Positions 1 to 11,480 of a stretch of DNA of 24,288 bases are shown in pieces. The position numbers and the translations under genes are program-made. Every line of letters begins with the position of its first letter. The stretch's first letter is position 1. The notes beneath the pieces are model-generated. The model saw only the letters and a program-made list of their open reading frames with translations. It did not search any database and had not been told where the DNA came from. Source of the DNA: Welwitschia mirabilis (lineage: Eukaryota > Gnetophyta > Gnetopsida > Welwitschiales); the NCBI GenBank assembly GCA_051453625.1, contig JBOZIK010000001.1, positions 211,136,438-211,160,725 of the forward strand, given 5' to 3'.

Positions 1-120
1 TATAGAACAAAAAATTATCGATTTTGTTTATCTTTGAAGCATTTTAGAAGAAACATTATAGAGATTCTTAATGAAACCCTAAGTTTTAGACTCTCTTTAT
101 AATAAATCTCCATTGAGCTT

Positions 121-279
121 ATGGACTACAATTACAACATTATTTCCAAGCCCTTGACTAGAGTATTCAACTCAACTCTATGCTACTTTCCTATGCGAAA
201 CTTGACCTTGGAGAAGCCAATGAGTGGAAAAGATCTTAAATATTCTAGAAACCATGATGTTCAATGCAAGATTTCATAG
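121..279 (+). other. short unrecognised open frame, probably not a gene
   Basis: An ATG at 121 opens a 52-codon frame ending in TAG at 277-279. The same frame stays open for about 30 more codons after that stop. The peptide begins MDYNYNIISKPLTRVF and has mixed, non-low-complexity composition, unlike most frames nearby. I recognise no family, signal peptide or membrane segment. It may be a fragment of an old transposon or gene, or chance. It is listed because it is the only coding-looking piece in the first kilobase. Confidence 0.15.
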
Positions 280-545
280 AAAAGTTGTAGGACACGATTT
301 AGAAATAGTTTCATATTCATGATTATAGAGGCAGAGCCATTTTGTGCTACTTCATATTTTTCACCCATGGTTTGAACCCTTTGGGATAGCATTCCTTCAC
401 ATCCTATGATCATGGATTTCTCATAAAAGATCATAATGCAAGTTTAAAAGAGATTAGATAAGAGTTAAAAGCACACTTCATCCTGATGATTCATAGATAG
501 TAGTTCTTAAACATGGAATTTGACGAATTAAGGGTGTCATACAGG

Positions 546-560
546 TTCTTCTTCTTCTTC
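546..560. repeat. (TTC)5 microsatellite
   Basis: Five uninterrupted TTC units followed by a T-rich run. This is an ordinary plant simple-sequence repeat. Confidence 0.85.
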
Positions 561-687
561 TTTATTTTATTAGTAATTTTACTTAATTATGATTTTTACA
601 TTGTCAGAGATGAGTAATTAGATATTAATGTTATTTTTATTTTGATCCATGTCTTGGATCACATGTCTTTTATTTGCCATTTCTATC

Positions 688-752
688 AAAATATTATTAC
701 TCTCTAATCATAGTTGATGAAAAATATTATTACTTTCTAATCATAGTTAATA
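688..752. repeat. two-copy 33-bp tandem repeat
   Basis: The segment AAAATATTATTACTCTCTAA at 688 recurs 33 bases later at 721 with few differences (CTCTC becomes CTTTC, GTTGATG becomes GTTAATA). It is a simple local duplication. Confidence 0.8.
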
Positions 753-1422
753 GATTTATTCAATTTATTTTACTTTTAAAGTAGTGGAATGATTAGGTCT
801 TTTTTCTTAAGTTTAATAATTTAGCATGATAATTAAGAGGAAAAGAAATGAATTGCTATAATATGCTTTGCAACCTGTATCTCTCATAAGGCCATTGGAG
901 CTAAAATGAATTTTTAATCATTAAGGAAAATTTCATCTTGTGCTCTACTTAAATTGATTTTCTAGTAAGTCCTAAGATTATCTCATTACCAACTCATCAT
1001 TATTTTTATGACAATAAAATTTATTTTTCTTAAAGGATGGGATACATTAGGCATGATTTTGATAATCAAAAGAAACAAATTTTGTATCTTTTCTAGCTAA
1101 CATTGTTGAGAATAATAGAATGGTCTTCATTCACTATGGAAACCAAGGGATATGGCTTGTCCTTCATACCTAGGATGAGGAAATTTTGAAATTATCTATT
1201 ATGAGTGAAAAAAATCCTTTTTTTTAATTTATTATGATTAAATCAAAGGAAAAGATAATAAAAATTAAAACAAGGGAAGGTTTGATTTTTATGAATAATA
1301 CAAATCTAAAACACTATTGAGGTATTCAAAAGGCACTATTTGAATGGTGATTCATATGTCATAACTAGCCTAAGCTACTTGTTAAGAAAGGCATCCTTTT
1401 GAATTGGCATTACCACTAGTTC

Positions 1423-1663
1423 AGAAGATGTTCACTCATTTTGCTAGGGGCTTATAAAAGTACTCATAATGAAAGTTTATAAAACCAAAAAATTTAATAT
1501 AGCTTAATATAAAATGCAATAGAGATAAAAAAAAGTGTAATGAAAATAAAACATTATTTAACACGAATTAATAACATAACATAAGTAAGATAAATCATTA
1601 AGTATTAATGACTTGACCAAGTGAGAATGTAGCATTGAATTTATAAGAAGTAATATATGCATA
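1423..1663. repeat. copy A of a ~240-bp block repeated across a gap
   Basis: This block is nearly identical to 1764-1998. By eye there are about six substitutions and one 6-base difference in an A-run. It ends exactly at a 100-N gap. The pattern fits an unmerged contig overlap or two haplotypes placed in series better than a true tandem duplication. Confidence 0.9.
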
Positions 1664-1763
1664 NNNNNNNNNNNNNNNNNNNNNNNNNNNNNNNNNNNNN
1701 NNNNNNNNNNNNNNNNNNNNNNNNNNNNNNNNNNNNNNNNNNNNNNNNNNNNNNNNNNNNNNN
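1664..1763. other. assembly gap, exactly 100 N
   Basis: One hundred N, a conventional placeholder for a gap of unknown size. The sequences on both sides are copies of each other. Confidence 0.95.
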
Positions 1764-1998
1764 AAAAGATGTTCACTCATTTTGCTAAGGGCTTATAAAA
1801 GTACTCATAATGAAAGTTTATAAAACCAAAAACTTTAATATAGCTTAATATAAAATGCAATAGAGATAAGTGTAATGAAAATAAAACATTATTTAACACG
1901 AATTAATAACACAACATAAGTGAGACAAATCATTAAGTATTAATGACTTGACCAAGTGAGAATGTAGCATTGAATTTATAAGAAGTAATATATGCATA
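1764..1998. repeat. copy B of the ~240-bp block
   Basis: This matches 1423-1663 over its full length at a constant offset of 341, apart from six missing A residues. It begins at the first base after the gap and runs on into unique sequence after 1998, as a true overlap would. Confidence 0.9.
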
Positions 1999-2045
1999 AT
2001 ATTGAATTACTTTAGGTTATATTACATTATGTTATAATATAATCT

Positions 2046-2425
2046 NNNNNNNNNNNNNNNNNNNNNNNNNNNNNNNNNNNNNNNNNNNNNNNNNNNNNNN
2101 NNNNNNNNNNNNNNNNNNNNNNNNNNNNNNNNNNNNNNNNNNNNNNNNNNNNNNNNNNNNNNNNNNNNNNNNNNNNNNNNNNNNNNNNNNNNNNNNNNNN
2201 NNNNNNNNNNNNNNNNNNNNNNNNNNNNNNNNNNNNNNNNNNNNNNNNNNNNNNNNNNNNNNNNNNNNNNNNNNNNNNNNNNNNNNNNNNNNNNNNNNNN
2301 NNNNNNNNNNNNNNNNNNNNNNNNNNNNNNNNNNNNNNNNNNNNNNNNNNNNNNNNNNNNNNNNNNNNNNNNNNNNNNNNNNNNNNNNNNNNNNNNNNNN
2401 NNNNNNNNNNNNNNNNNNNNNNNNN
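2046..2425. other. assembly gap, 380 N
   Basis: 380 N, so probably a sized gap. It lies in TA-rich simple sequence, which is hard to assemble. Confidence 0.95.
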
Positions 2426-2720
2426 AAATTAGAATATATATTACTATATTTTATTATATGCATAATATTATACATACACACTATATTGTATTAAATTATA
2501 TTGTTGTATTATATCATACTATGATGTAATTATATTACATTTATAATGTAATATATGTATTATATGTTATACTACATATTATTGTATTACATTATATTAT
2601 ATAATATTATATTGTATTATATTTATATCAAAATTATATCACATATATATTATACTATATTATAGTATATTATATGCATGACATTGTATTATCTTATATT
2701 ACCCTATCTCATATATGTAA
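2426..2720. repeat. TA-rich low-complexity tract
   Basis: The sequence is almost only A and T, built from irregular variants of TATATTATATTACA and TTATATTGTATTA, with no fixed period. The TA-rich sequence before the gap (about 1991-2045) suggests the tract spans the gap. It could be a decayed TA microsatellite or a matrix-attachment-like AT-rich region. Sequence alone does not decide. Confidence 0.75.
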
Positions 2721-3368
2721 TATTAGGGAAACATGATTTTATTATTAAGAGTTAGTTATTGTTAGGAAATAGATGCGTGATGAAACAAGTGTTTAGATAG
2801 GATTAGATATTCATATTTGGCATCTTAAATAATGTTATTACTATAATTATAATGATAGATTACTTTCTTATACTTAGTTATTCAATAGTTAATGTATAAT
2901 GAATGTTAAATGTTATTGGTTATTAACTAATAATCATGTTGCTTTCAGTATGATTAATGTAGTTATAATATGCATAGTATAATTATACAATGATGCAGAT
3001 GTTAGCACAACTTCCAATGATCATGGTCGCTTCTAGTATTCTTCATGCTTTCTAAGTATGTGTCGTTAGATGCATTTTCTTAACTATCAATGCACATGAG
3101 TTAAATATTTTGAGTATTATTTGTTATCTTATGCATATATGATATAATAATAGTTATTATTCTATGATGCTCATTGAAATTATTAGACACCTAATTAGTA
3201 ACCTTTATCCTTCGAATTTTATTCATCTAAGTCTATTAAGACTAGTAACTTAATCAGTGGCATACGGGATATTCTCTAAGGCATTTTATATGTATATATT
3301 ATTATATTCATTGTGATATGTTATAAAGGATCAACTAAGAGGTACCTTGCTAAAATGACATGTGTTTA

Positions 3369-3387
3369 TGTGTGTGTGTGTGTGTGT
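3369..3387. repeat. (TG)9 microsatellite
   Basis: A pure TG dinucleotide run of 19 bases. Confidence 0.95.
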
Positions 3388-3552
3388 CAATCATATTTAT
3401 GCACAACTTTAATATAATGATACTTTATTATAATATATTCCCTTCCATTGGCATCCACTAAGACATTATAGTAAGATATGAGGAGGTCTCTTATGCTTGG
3501 TGATGGTGGATTACCAATGGATAATTTTGGCCAAGTGATAAGGGGTTTCACA

Positions 3553-3566
3553 ATATATATATATAT
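3553..3566. repeat. (AT)7 microsatellite
   Basis: A pure AT dinucleotide run of 14 bases. Confidence 0.9.
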
Positions 3567-4835
3567 TCTCAGGTACCCATATATTTGATTTATGTTAATA
3601 TAATTCTATATTGTTATCATTCATGAATTAGAATTCCTTAATAGAATAGGATGTTGTAACCTCGAGAGTTCTTGACTAGATGCAGCAGCAATTAATGTTT
3701 ATTTAAATATTAAATTCTTGCATTATTATTTGTATTCTTTTATGCCTAAGATTGCTGCATGCCATTGATATGAAGCACCTTGATCTATCTTACACTCATG
3801 CATATTGTGGAGATTGGAACAAGGTCCAAGATAAAACTTCATGTGGTCTGAATTCCTATGAATAAGGATTATGTAGGCATGGTTGCTTAGCTATTAGTGT
3901 AACCAACCACTCGACCACAACCTACACACTTCTTTTATGTTTTTGAAATAAAGATTTATAATTAACCTTAAGATTGATTTGGTATTAGTCAAGTGAGCTA
4001 TCATCATATAATTTAGTTGATGTTAATCTTGTTGGTAAATGTGAAATAAGTCTCTTAGTCATAACCTAATCAATCCACTATGATGTTTAATCTTATCATG
4101 TAAATTGATACAATGTCATGTAATTTAGTTTTTAAAAAAGAAAATTAGTGCCTTTTAGAGCCTCTTAAATCTAAACCAAAAACTATGTCATGAAATAATC
4201 AACAAGAAGCAATACTAAATTAACGATATGTGGATAATAATTTCTAGCTTGTATTATTTTAAAAAATGTTCTTTTACCAAATATGGAGTCATCCTATTTG
4301 TTTTTATGTGAAGCATATTTAACTATGGAGTTCTAAATTATTCTAATTCTTCTGTATCTTAATCACATTTGATTAGGGAATACTCCACTAAATTTATAAC
4401 ATCATTCTAGAGAATTTACTTATGCTTAGTTTATAATACCTTTTTTATTTTCCTTTTCAAATTATCTATCTTGACTTGGATTTAAACTTAAGATATAAAA
4501 ATTTGTATTTATATAACATGGTTTATGTCTAAAAGTGAAAGGTTTTCTTATTATTCCAATTAATAGTTTTTTAATAGGTCAATTTTTATGTCTCAAATTT
4601 TATTTAATTTAGAGATTTAACAATGTCTAATGTATTACAATTATATAAAGAGCAAATTCTCTAATATTGTATTATATTTAGGTAATACAAAGAGAAATAA
4701 GAAAAATAGTTAATTTTCTAGGTGATTAGAAAAGTTTTATGTATGGTTGCAGTGATAGTAGTTAATTAAATAAAATTGAAGAAATTAAAAAATAACTAAA
4801 CTAAAGTTAAACAATAACTGAAATATGTGTAAACC

Positions 4836-4877
4836 TAGTCCTTTGCATTAATGTGTATTGTTAATGCACAAGGCTAA
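4836..4877. repeat. imperfect inverted repeat (hairpin)
   Basis: The left arm around CCTTTGCATTAA (4840-4851) pairs with TTAATGCACAAGG (4861-4873) across a 9-base loop. Eight central pairs are perfect. Pairing extends to CTAG on one side and CTAA on the other with a small bulge. It is too short for a complete MITE and could be one end of a decayed one, or chance. Confidence 0.5.
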
Positions 4878-5101
4878 CCCATATTTTATACATGCTAATA
4901 TCACTATTATTTTGACAATCATAAGTCTTAACTTCTAGTGAGCAAATAACTATCATTTAACATTCTCTATAATATATCATAAAGACATCATTTTATGGAG
5001 ATAAAAGAAATTTCACATACATTAATAATAGTTGTATTAAATTTTAGTATTAAGGGGTTATGAACTTTTTTCTTTTCTTTTATTTTTATTTTTACTTTTT
5101 A

Positions 5102-5189
5102 AAATATTTTCTTGATTTAATTTCATAAATTTTTAGAAGTATGTTAATATATTTTTATTGAATGGACTTTTCTATAAACACTTACTTTC
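5102..5189. repeat. 88-bp segment copied at 13384-13471
   Basis: These 88 bases match 13384-13471 with two substitutions and no indels. Here the segment lies in continuous sequence. The other copy is cut off at its right end by a 100-N gap. Confidence 0.9.
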
Positions 5190-6489
5190 TTCTCATTTTT
5201 CTTAGTTTAGTATTTTCACAATTAACACACATTATCTTTTGAGTATTATGTGATTCTAATGCTTGGATTTTTAGTTATTCTTACTTTATTCATTGTAATA
5301 ACTATTTAGTGCTAAAAATTTTCTAGGTTAATATTGCATCTTTTCGATACAATATACTATATGTTTTCACATAGGTCTTATCATAATAATTATTACCATA
5401 TCATCATTTTATTTTGTCTTTTAAACTTCCAAATTTTCTTCAAATATATGACTTATAGGGTCTTTTGTAGTTAGATTTTTCATGTGTTATATCAAAGGTT
5501 TTATTTATTAATTATTTATGTGATTTAATTTTTTATAAACTAAGCTATTATCTTATTTTATTATTATTAATGTTTACAAAATAATATAATAATAAGTTTT
5601 CCCTTTTTTTTTTCTATGTTTCTTGAAGTTTTAAACTTTATCCTTTATCTCTTATTTTTCTATTTTATATTATTACTTTAAAAGCATTATAGTACCATTA
5701 AAAGCCACGATCATTATTGTTCTTTAGCTTTTAAATTATAAAAATATTACACTTGGGATAAAAAATGAAAAGAACGAAGTATGAGTAAAATGGAAAAACA
5801 AATTTGCTACATCATTTTGTATAACTAATATGAGATATTTGACATTAAGAAAAATCTACATAAATGTTTCTAAAAGACTTATAATCTAAAGGAAATTAAA
5901 GAAATTAATGTCACATACATATATAACTCTACTTAAAGCTTAATTAGATTTTGAAGCTATTATTAATAAGGAATTAATGTATCTTAGTTATTATACCATC
6001 ATCCAAAAGAAAAATATGTGATAATTTATAAAGAAATTTTATTTTAACAAGCATACTATCTAGTTTTATTCATATTGATTGGGAAAGAAATTTTAATCAT
6101 TATTAAAAATTATAATAAACATATATTTTTTTAAATAAGAAAATGAAAATAATGTATTATTTAATCACATGAAAAAGAGTGGATACCTTTCTCGGGATAT
6201 TTAAATGTTAAAATCATTATTACTTTAGATAAAATATGGGTTACACATTATCATGTTTTTAGCTTTCCTTTTTCTTATTTTTAACATATATTAGAATTTT
6301 AAACCATTTTTATCTTTGTATCTAAAATTATAGCTGCATATAACTTTTCCTAAAAATACACAAAGGCATGTGTGTTACATAATTCAAATGTAACTATTTT
6401 AAAAGAATTGATTGCATTTATCTATATTTAAATCTTTTTTTCAATTATTTAATATGATTTTTATTTAGAAGTTTAGTTTTACTTAGTTA

Positions 6490-6720
6490 TTTATTTATTT
6501 TTAAAAAGTATTTTTTTATTAAGTCATAAAAAATGTTATAATACATTAGAAAATACAAAAATAAAGATTAGTAGGGGGATTCCCTTACTATTGTACAAAT
6601 CTCAAAGCACTACAGCTAAAGGCAAAAACTAATACCATCCAAAAGTATGCATAGTACAGTAACTAACACTAGAAGCTAAAAGTACAAACAAATAATAACT
6701 AAAGCTAAAATAGCAAGTTG
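6490..6720 (-). other. LINE 3' untranslated region and A-rich tail
   Basis: On the minus strand this reads as T- and G-rich untranslated sequence (GGGAATCCCCCTACTAATC), then GACTTAATAAAAAAATAC, then an AAAT-type tail made by the plus-strand TTATTTATTTATTTTT near 6488-6503. A short A-rich or AAAT tail is normal for plant LINEs. The exact last base is uncertain. Confidence 0.65.
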
Positions 6721-9129
6721 TATTATAAGTACTAGGAGATGACAATTATCTTTCATATTTTTGTATCATTTTCTTCTAGTGCTAAAAGTGATATAACACC
6801 CCCATGTATTTGTTTGTTAAAATGTCCTTTGTCCCATTGATCTTGATGTTTCACTCTAAGGCTTCCTATTGCCACTCTGAATTTTTATCTAGATGTCATT
6901 TCAAAATTAGTTGCTTATGAGATTTTATGATATCCTACTAAGATTCTCTTATTTGAATGCCCAAGACTCCATAACGATCTTTTCAAGCTTTGATAACTTT
7001 GATCTTGTCATAGTCTGGCTCAGTATTAGACCTAATGTTGAGCTTACTCTTAGTCTCCTCTTTAGTGTAGCTTTTTTGGAAGAATGAGTTTGAGATCTCT
7101 AACTGCTCTTTTTAGTTAACTGTCTACAATTTACAACTTGGTTTATTGTCTTAGACTAACCCTACTTTTTTTGATTTTTACTCTCCTTTAGGGCATGGAA
7201 CTTTCTCCTTATTTCTTAGAATAATTAATTATTCCTTTAGCTTTTTATTCACATTTTTATTTGTCCTTGCTTAGTCCTCTTACTAGGCTTTCTTAGATTG
7301 TTATCATTGCATATTTTAAACTTTAGCGATAGGAATCACTTGTGCCCCCTCTACTATACCTTAGTGACCTAATGAGTGGCTCTTCCCCTCTTAATTCTAC
7401 CTTTTACTATCACTAGGGTCATTCTCTCCTTGCGCCCATTGGTCCATCCCTAATTTAGTTCATCTAGTCTAAGAAAACTTGTGAGTAATCATTTTACAAA
7501 GTACCTTCTACACACTTCGCATCTCGTAGGCTCCTTGCTTCAGGTGTCCCCCCTTCTAAATCTATAGATTTGACAAAATGGATTAAACTTTTACTAGGTT
7601 AGAGTACCTCTTACCTATAACACTACATTACCTCTCTATGAAGAAAAAGAAAATGTTCACAAATGTCCCTTCCTTGAGAGCTAATATGAACTTGAAATTA
7701 AGCCCTCTTAATTTTGAATAATTGCTATCCTGGATAATGTATTTATTCATGAATTCAACCACTAACATTCAAGGCTCTTGAAGGTTTGACTTGCAAATAT
7801 AACCCTTTTCCATCCTTGGATCTAGTTATTCAAAGAAATAGTCCACATCGTTAAAGCCTAAGAAAGATGAGTAAAGACACTTTCCATATTCATGAAGTCC
7901 TAATACCTAAGCTATTAATTGCTAGAAATTAGAAGCCTTCTCTTTTTTATTACCACCTTACCTTTAACCATAGCCCTGTCTTAGGTAAAAATGGAATCGT
8001 TCTTTAGTTCCATTAATGATGTCCAATTGGGTGCTAAAATTCTATTCTATAGCTCTCCTCTTTGCCTACATTTTTTTCTCATTTATTAGTTCATATTGAG
8101 TATGCTTATCCATCTTCTTTAATTCCTTTGTGAGAATGACGCTTGTACTTGAGCTTATATTCTAGAAAACCTTATAATTATAAGCCATCCAAATAAACCA
8201 CAGTCTCATGTAGATAAATTTTACTAGTGTATGACATATCTTATTCTAATTTAATTATCCATTAAAATCCTACCACACTCTCACATGAGTAGGCATTCTT
8301 AAAATACATGTGAGGTTAACTCTCACTATTTAAAGTTTACACATTCTTTTGTAATGTGGTATCCCTTCTTCTAAAGTTTTTTACTAATAACACTATCTTT
8401 AATAATAAAGCATCTTAGGAGAAGATACTCATCCATAATACATTACCTCTAGGTATCCTGTAATAGTTTATTTTTTCATATGTTTTAAGTAATAAGGCTT
8501 TAGAATTAAGATGATAGCCATCTATTTTTTCATGATTCTCCTCATCATTAGGATAACTTACATGAGGTTTGTATACTTTTGTAGATACTTAATTGTCCTA
8601 TATATACTTTTGTTCTTTAAGTAAGGTATATTTTGCCTACTTTAGGAGTCCTTAACTCTTATATCTACGATATTCTTTAATCATAATTTTACTAGTTTTG
8701 ACTCCTCTAGTTCATTTGACCTTTTATCATTAAGTATTTTGGATGGCTAGAAAGGTATGTTCCCCCTTCTATTATCCTAGCTTCTGAGCTCTTTCAGCTC
8801 TTCTCTTCCTTTACAAAGTACCTTATAGAAGGTGACATCATATTGCTTTTCCTCCCATTCCTTGTGCTTCCCTTTTTGTATCCTTATATAGAATGTTTTC
8901 CACCTTCTCAACTTTTCTTATCATGTTAACATTTTCTAAGAAGATGTTATCTTTCATTTTTATATAAATCCTAACCATTTGATTCCACTGGTTTGATAAG
9001 TTCTTCTCATGCTACTGCATGAATCCTAAAACATCCTTTTCCTTCATTTTAAATAAAATTCCTTATTGCTCTATTAATGTTTCTTTTACCTTTTCTAAGA
9101 GGATCCTTAATGAATAACTAGATCTTGTG

Positions 9130-10150
9130 ATGATAGAGTTGGCTAAAATGATCTTTTCTTTGCTTGGTAGGAAAATCATATCCTAGCTATTACACCTTCT
9201 ACTAATTTTAAGGTGTAGCATGTTTCATGAATCTACTCTATTCCAGTTAAACATTAAGATTCCTATGTATACATCCTTCTTATTTCTTATTTGTATACCA
9301 AGGACTCTTTCTATTATTTGTTTAATGTAATTCCAAGCATTAATAAAGTAAGACCTAGTTTTGTGCCAACTAATATTGAGTATCTACTTCTTTGTAAACA
9401 TTTCTAGGCTATTTTTGATTACCATAATGTGTTTCATTTTTCATTTCTAAGAATATTATTAAGTCATCAAGGAAGTGATTGAACATTATTTTTGTTTTAT
9501 GAATTCTTATTCCTCTCCTGCTTGTCTTTGTGAAATAGTTTTGGAGCAAATCCAAAATGATGATAGTAAGAATTGGGATAGTGGATTCCCCTATCTTAAC
9601 CCTTTACCTTTACTAAAGAAACCATGAATGAATGAATTAATTCTTATGTTGAACTGTATTAATATTTATGCTTGCATTACTAAGCTAATGAAATTAGGAG
9701 GAAATTCTTTTGTTGTTAAAATGTGTTTAAGAAAATGCCATAGTATACTATCATATGCTTTTCTAATGTCTAACTTTAATGTGCAAACTCTTCTTTTGTA
9801 CTTTTGAATATAGTGAAAAATCTCATGATTGAAAATCACTTGGTCTAGAATTGATTGGTCTTTTAGAATATTTGCTTGATTCTACTTGATTACTTTCTAG
9901 AGAAGGGGTTAGATTCATGTTACTAAAACTTTGATAAAGAGCCTATAAATTATGTTACTGACACTAATTATTTTATAATATTGGATGCCCATGGCCTTCT
10001 ATTTTTTTAGTATCATAGTCAAATGGGTATTATTCCATGCATGAGGGACTGATCCCACTTAGAATACCTTGTTAAAATGTAGTTCCATTAATTTTCTTAA
10101 TATCTTCTAGTATTTTTTAAATATCTCCATTATTACTTGTCAAGGTAAGG
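9130..10150 (-). pseudogene. LINE reverse transcriptase domain, broken
   Basis: Conserved RT blocks appear in the correct order on the minus strand. First comes a block like the usual IPK...YRPISL segment (ISVSNIIYRLFIKVL, near 9.95 kb). Motif A follows as KLDIRKAYDSILW (9738-9776) with both aspartates. Next is GKGLR*GNPLS (9576-9608), then motif C as FLDDLIIF (9451-9474), where the family usually has FADD. After these come ISWHKTRSYF and RVLGIQIRN, which resemble the INW.KS...F and LGF..G segments that follow the active site in plant LINEs. The stop in GLR*GNPLS is TAG at a normally glutamine position, so a CAG-to-TAG transition explains it. Stops and several frameshifts exclude function. 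Confidence 0.85.
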
Positions 10151-10329
10151 GCTTTGATTCATCTTCATTTTACAAAGCAATTTTCAAACTTCTTATTTCT
10201 TAAGCTTTATCAGGGGGTTTCACCCCTTCAAGATGCATGGCCAAAAGGTTAAGACTCCCCAGTTCTAGAATTTAACTAAGGATCTTGTAAATTACCTATT
10301 AATGCTTATTAAATATTTCCCTTCTTGTA

Positions 10330-10480
10330 CATTTCCCCTTTCATTTAAATTAATCTATATAATTCATCTATCTCTTATTATTCACAACTCTGAAGAAATA
10401 TTTCAAGCTTTATTCTTATCCTTAAGCTAATTTATATGGGATCATTGTTTTAACATATAATATAATGTAATTTTCATAGG
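10330..10480 (-). pseudogene. LINE linker between endonuclease and RT
   Basis: The minus strand reads YFFRVVNNKR*MNYID*FK, matching the plant LINE segment in which the pattern KFFH...NRR.N.I precedes the RT. A lysine- and glutamate-rich helical stretch (QENLNKAKRVAKEMEKR, near 10.6 kb) lies just upstream, as expected. Stops sit at likely former glutamine codons. Confidence 0.65.
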
Positions 10481-10740
10481 CATTACCACTCTTCTTCATG
10501 TAGATATTTGCCCTACCCTTGCTTGTATTGGATTCCCCTTAGCTCTGTCTTGATATTTTTTTCTCTTTTAAATCTAGTTCCCAACCTTTTCTCCATTTCT
10601 TTAGCCACTCTTTTAGCTTTGTTTAGATTTTCTTGTAGGACATTTATTAGGCATCTCTCATCCCTTCTCTAATTATTCTATAGGTAGTTGGTAATCTCCT
10701 CCTTTTGTAGACATGCATTCTAAAAAGTAAAATGGGATTC

Positions 10741-10908
10741 TATTTTATGAATTCTATTAGATATTAAATAGGTGGGTTGGTAATTACAATGCCACATGTT
10801 AATCCTTGAGATGATCATATCTATCCCTAGCCTCTAATTTGACTAATTAAATTGGAATTTTTGAATTGACATATTAATTAGATTTAAATTTAGCATTATT
10901 TCTTCCAA
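10741..10908 (-). pseudogene. LINE endonuclease C-terminal part, broken
   Basis: One continuous minus-strand frame reads LNLNLINMSIQKFQFN, then *SN*RLG, then IDMIISRINMW. This fits the apurinic-like endonuclease block of LINEs in which a hydrophobic L.L.D segment is followed by FTWSN and a D..L.R.D.....W segment. Two TAG codons replace the tryptophan and a later residue. The N-terminal half with the first catalytic residues was not found, and the SDH motif is not clear. Confidence 0.7.
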
Positions 10909-11480
10909 TGCATTGTTGTCCCATTCCATCTTCCATTCCTCATCTTTTTCCCCTACTATTGAGTTTGATTCAAGCCTTTGGTTATGATACATTTCTAGTT
11001 TATAATTTTTTAGTAAGTAGCTATTATAATTTTGTTTTTCTACTTATATTTGTAGTGCATTAGACATTAATCAGGTACTAGTAAAAAAAAGCCAGTATCT
11101 GAAACCATCTGTTCATTTCTATATTTTTATATTTAATGCCTCTTTTGATCATTATTACTAGCCGTCTAGCCTTTTCAAAACTTGACTTTCATTCAAATTA
11201 CCATTATCTTCTAATATTTTTCCATAGATATCCCTTTTTCACCTTTGTCTTATATAAATAATATATCCCCATATTTTTATTATAATCAATTTATCTTAAC
11301 ATTTTAATCTTTGCCACCAATTTTATGCCTTAGATATTTCAACTTAAAGTATCCATTTTATGGACTTTTTTTTGGGGTTTTTCCCTAATAGGCCCTAAAG
11401 AGTTTTCTAGGAATCATTTATTATCTTTTCCACTGCTTTTGAATTTATTTGCTACTAATGGTATTTTTGTTTTCTTCTTC

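Larger units (their letters stand above)
1..1422. other. AT-rich stretch without a recognised gene
   Basis: All frames are broken by frequent stops and I recognise no domain. The first ~500 bases are a little less AT-rich than the rest and hold one short open frame (separate entry). The remainder is simple AT-rich DNA with a trinucleotide run and a two-copy 33-bp repeat. No promoter, RNA gene or element end could be supported. Confidence 0.6.
2721..6489. other. long AT-rich stretch without a recognised gene
   Basis: I see no coding frame or domain here on either strand. The 3240-3960 part is less AT-rich than its surroundings and could be an old mobile-element remnant, but no terminal motif was found. 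Two microsatellites, one imperfect hairpin and a segment copied at 13384-13471 are listed separately. Confidence 0.6.
6490..11480 (-). mobile_element. degenerate LINE (plant L1-type non-LTR retrotransposon)
   Basis: Read on the minus strand, the segment runs in the family's order: endonuclease C-terminal part (~10.9-10.7 kb), linker (~10.4 kb), reverse transcriptase (~10.1-9.1 kb), then a 3' region ending in an A-rich tail near 6.49-6.53 kb. Composition changes sharply near 6.56 kb, which supports that end. LINEs of this class copy their RNA into chromosomal DNA using an endonuclease and a reverse transcriptase. Stops and frameshifts occur throughout, so the copy is dead. The 5' end is uncertain: coding resemblance fades near 11.4 kb, ORF1 was not recognised, and no target-site duplication was found. 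6.7-8.9 kb is assigned by position only. Confidence 0.85.

Noticed and set aside
6560-8900. Possible zinc-finger (zf-RVT) or RNase H domain of the LINE 3' half
   Set aside because: Expected by position, but no Cys/His pattern or RNase H motif could be read through the frameshifts.
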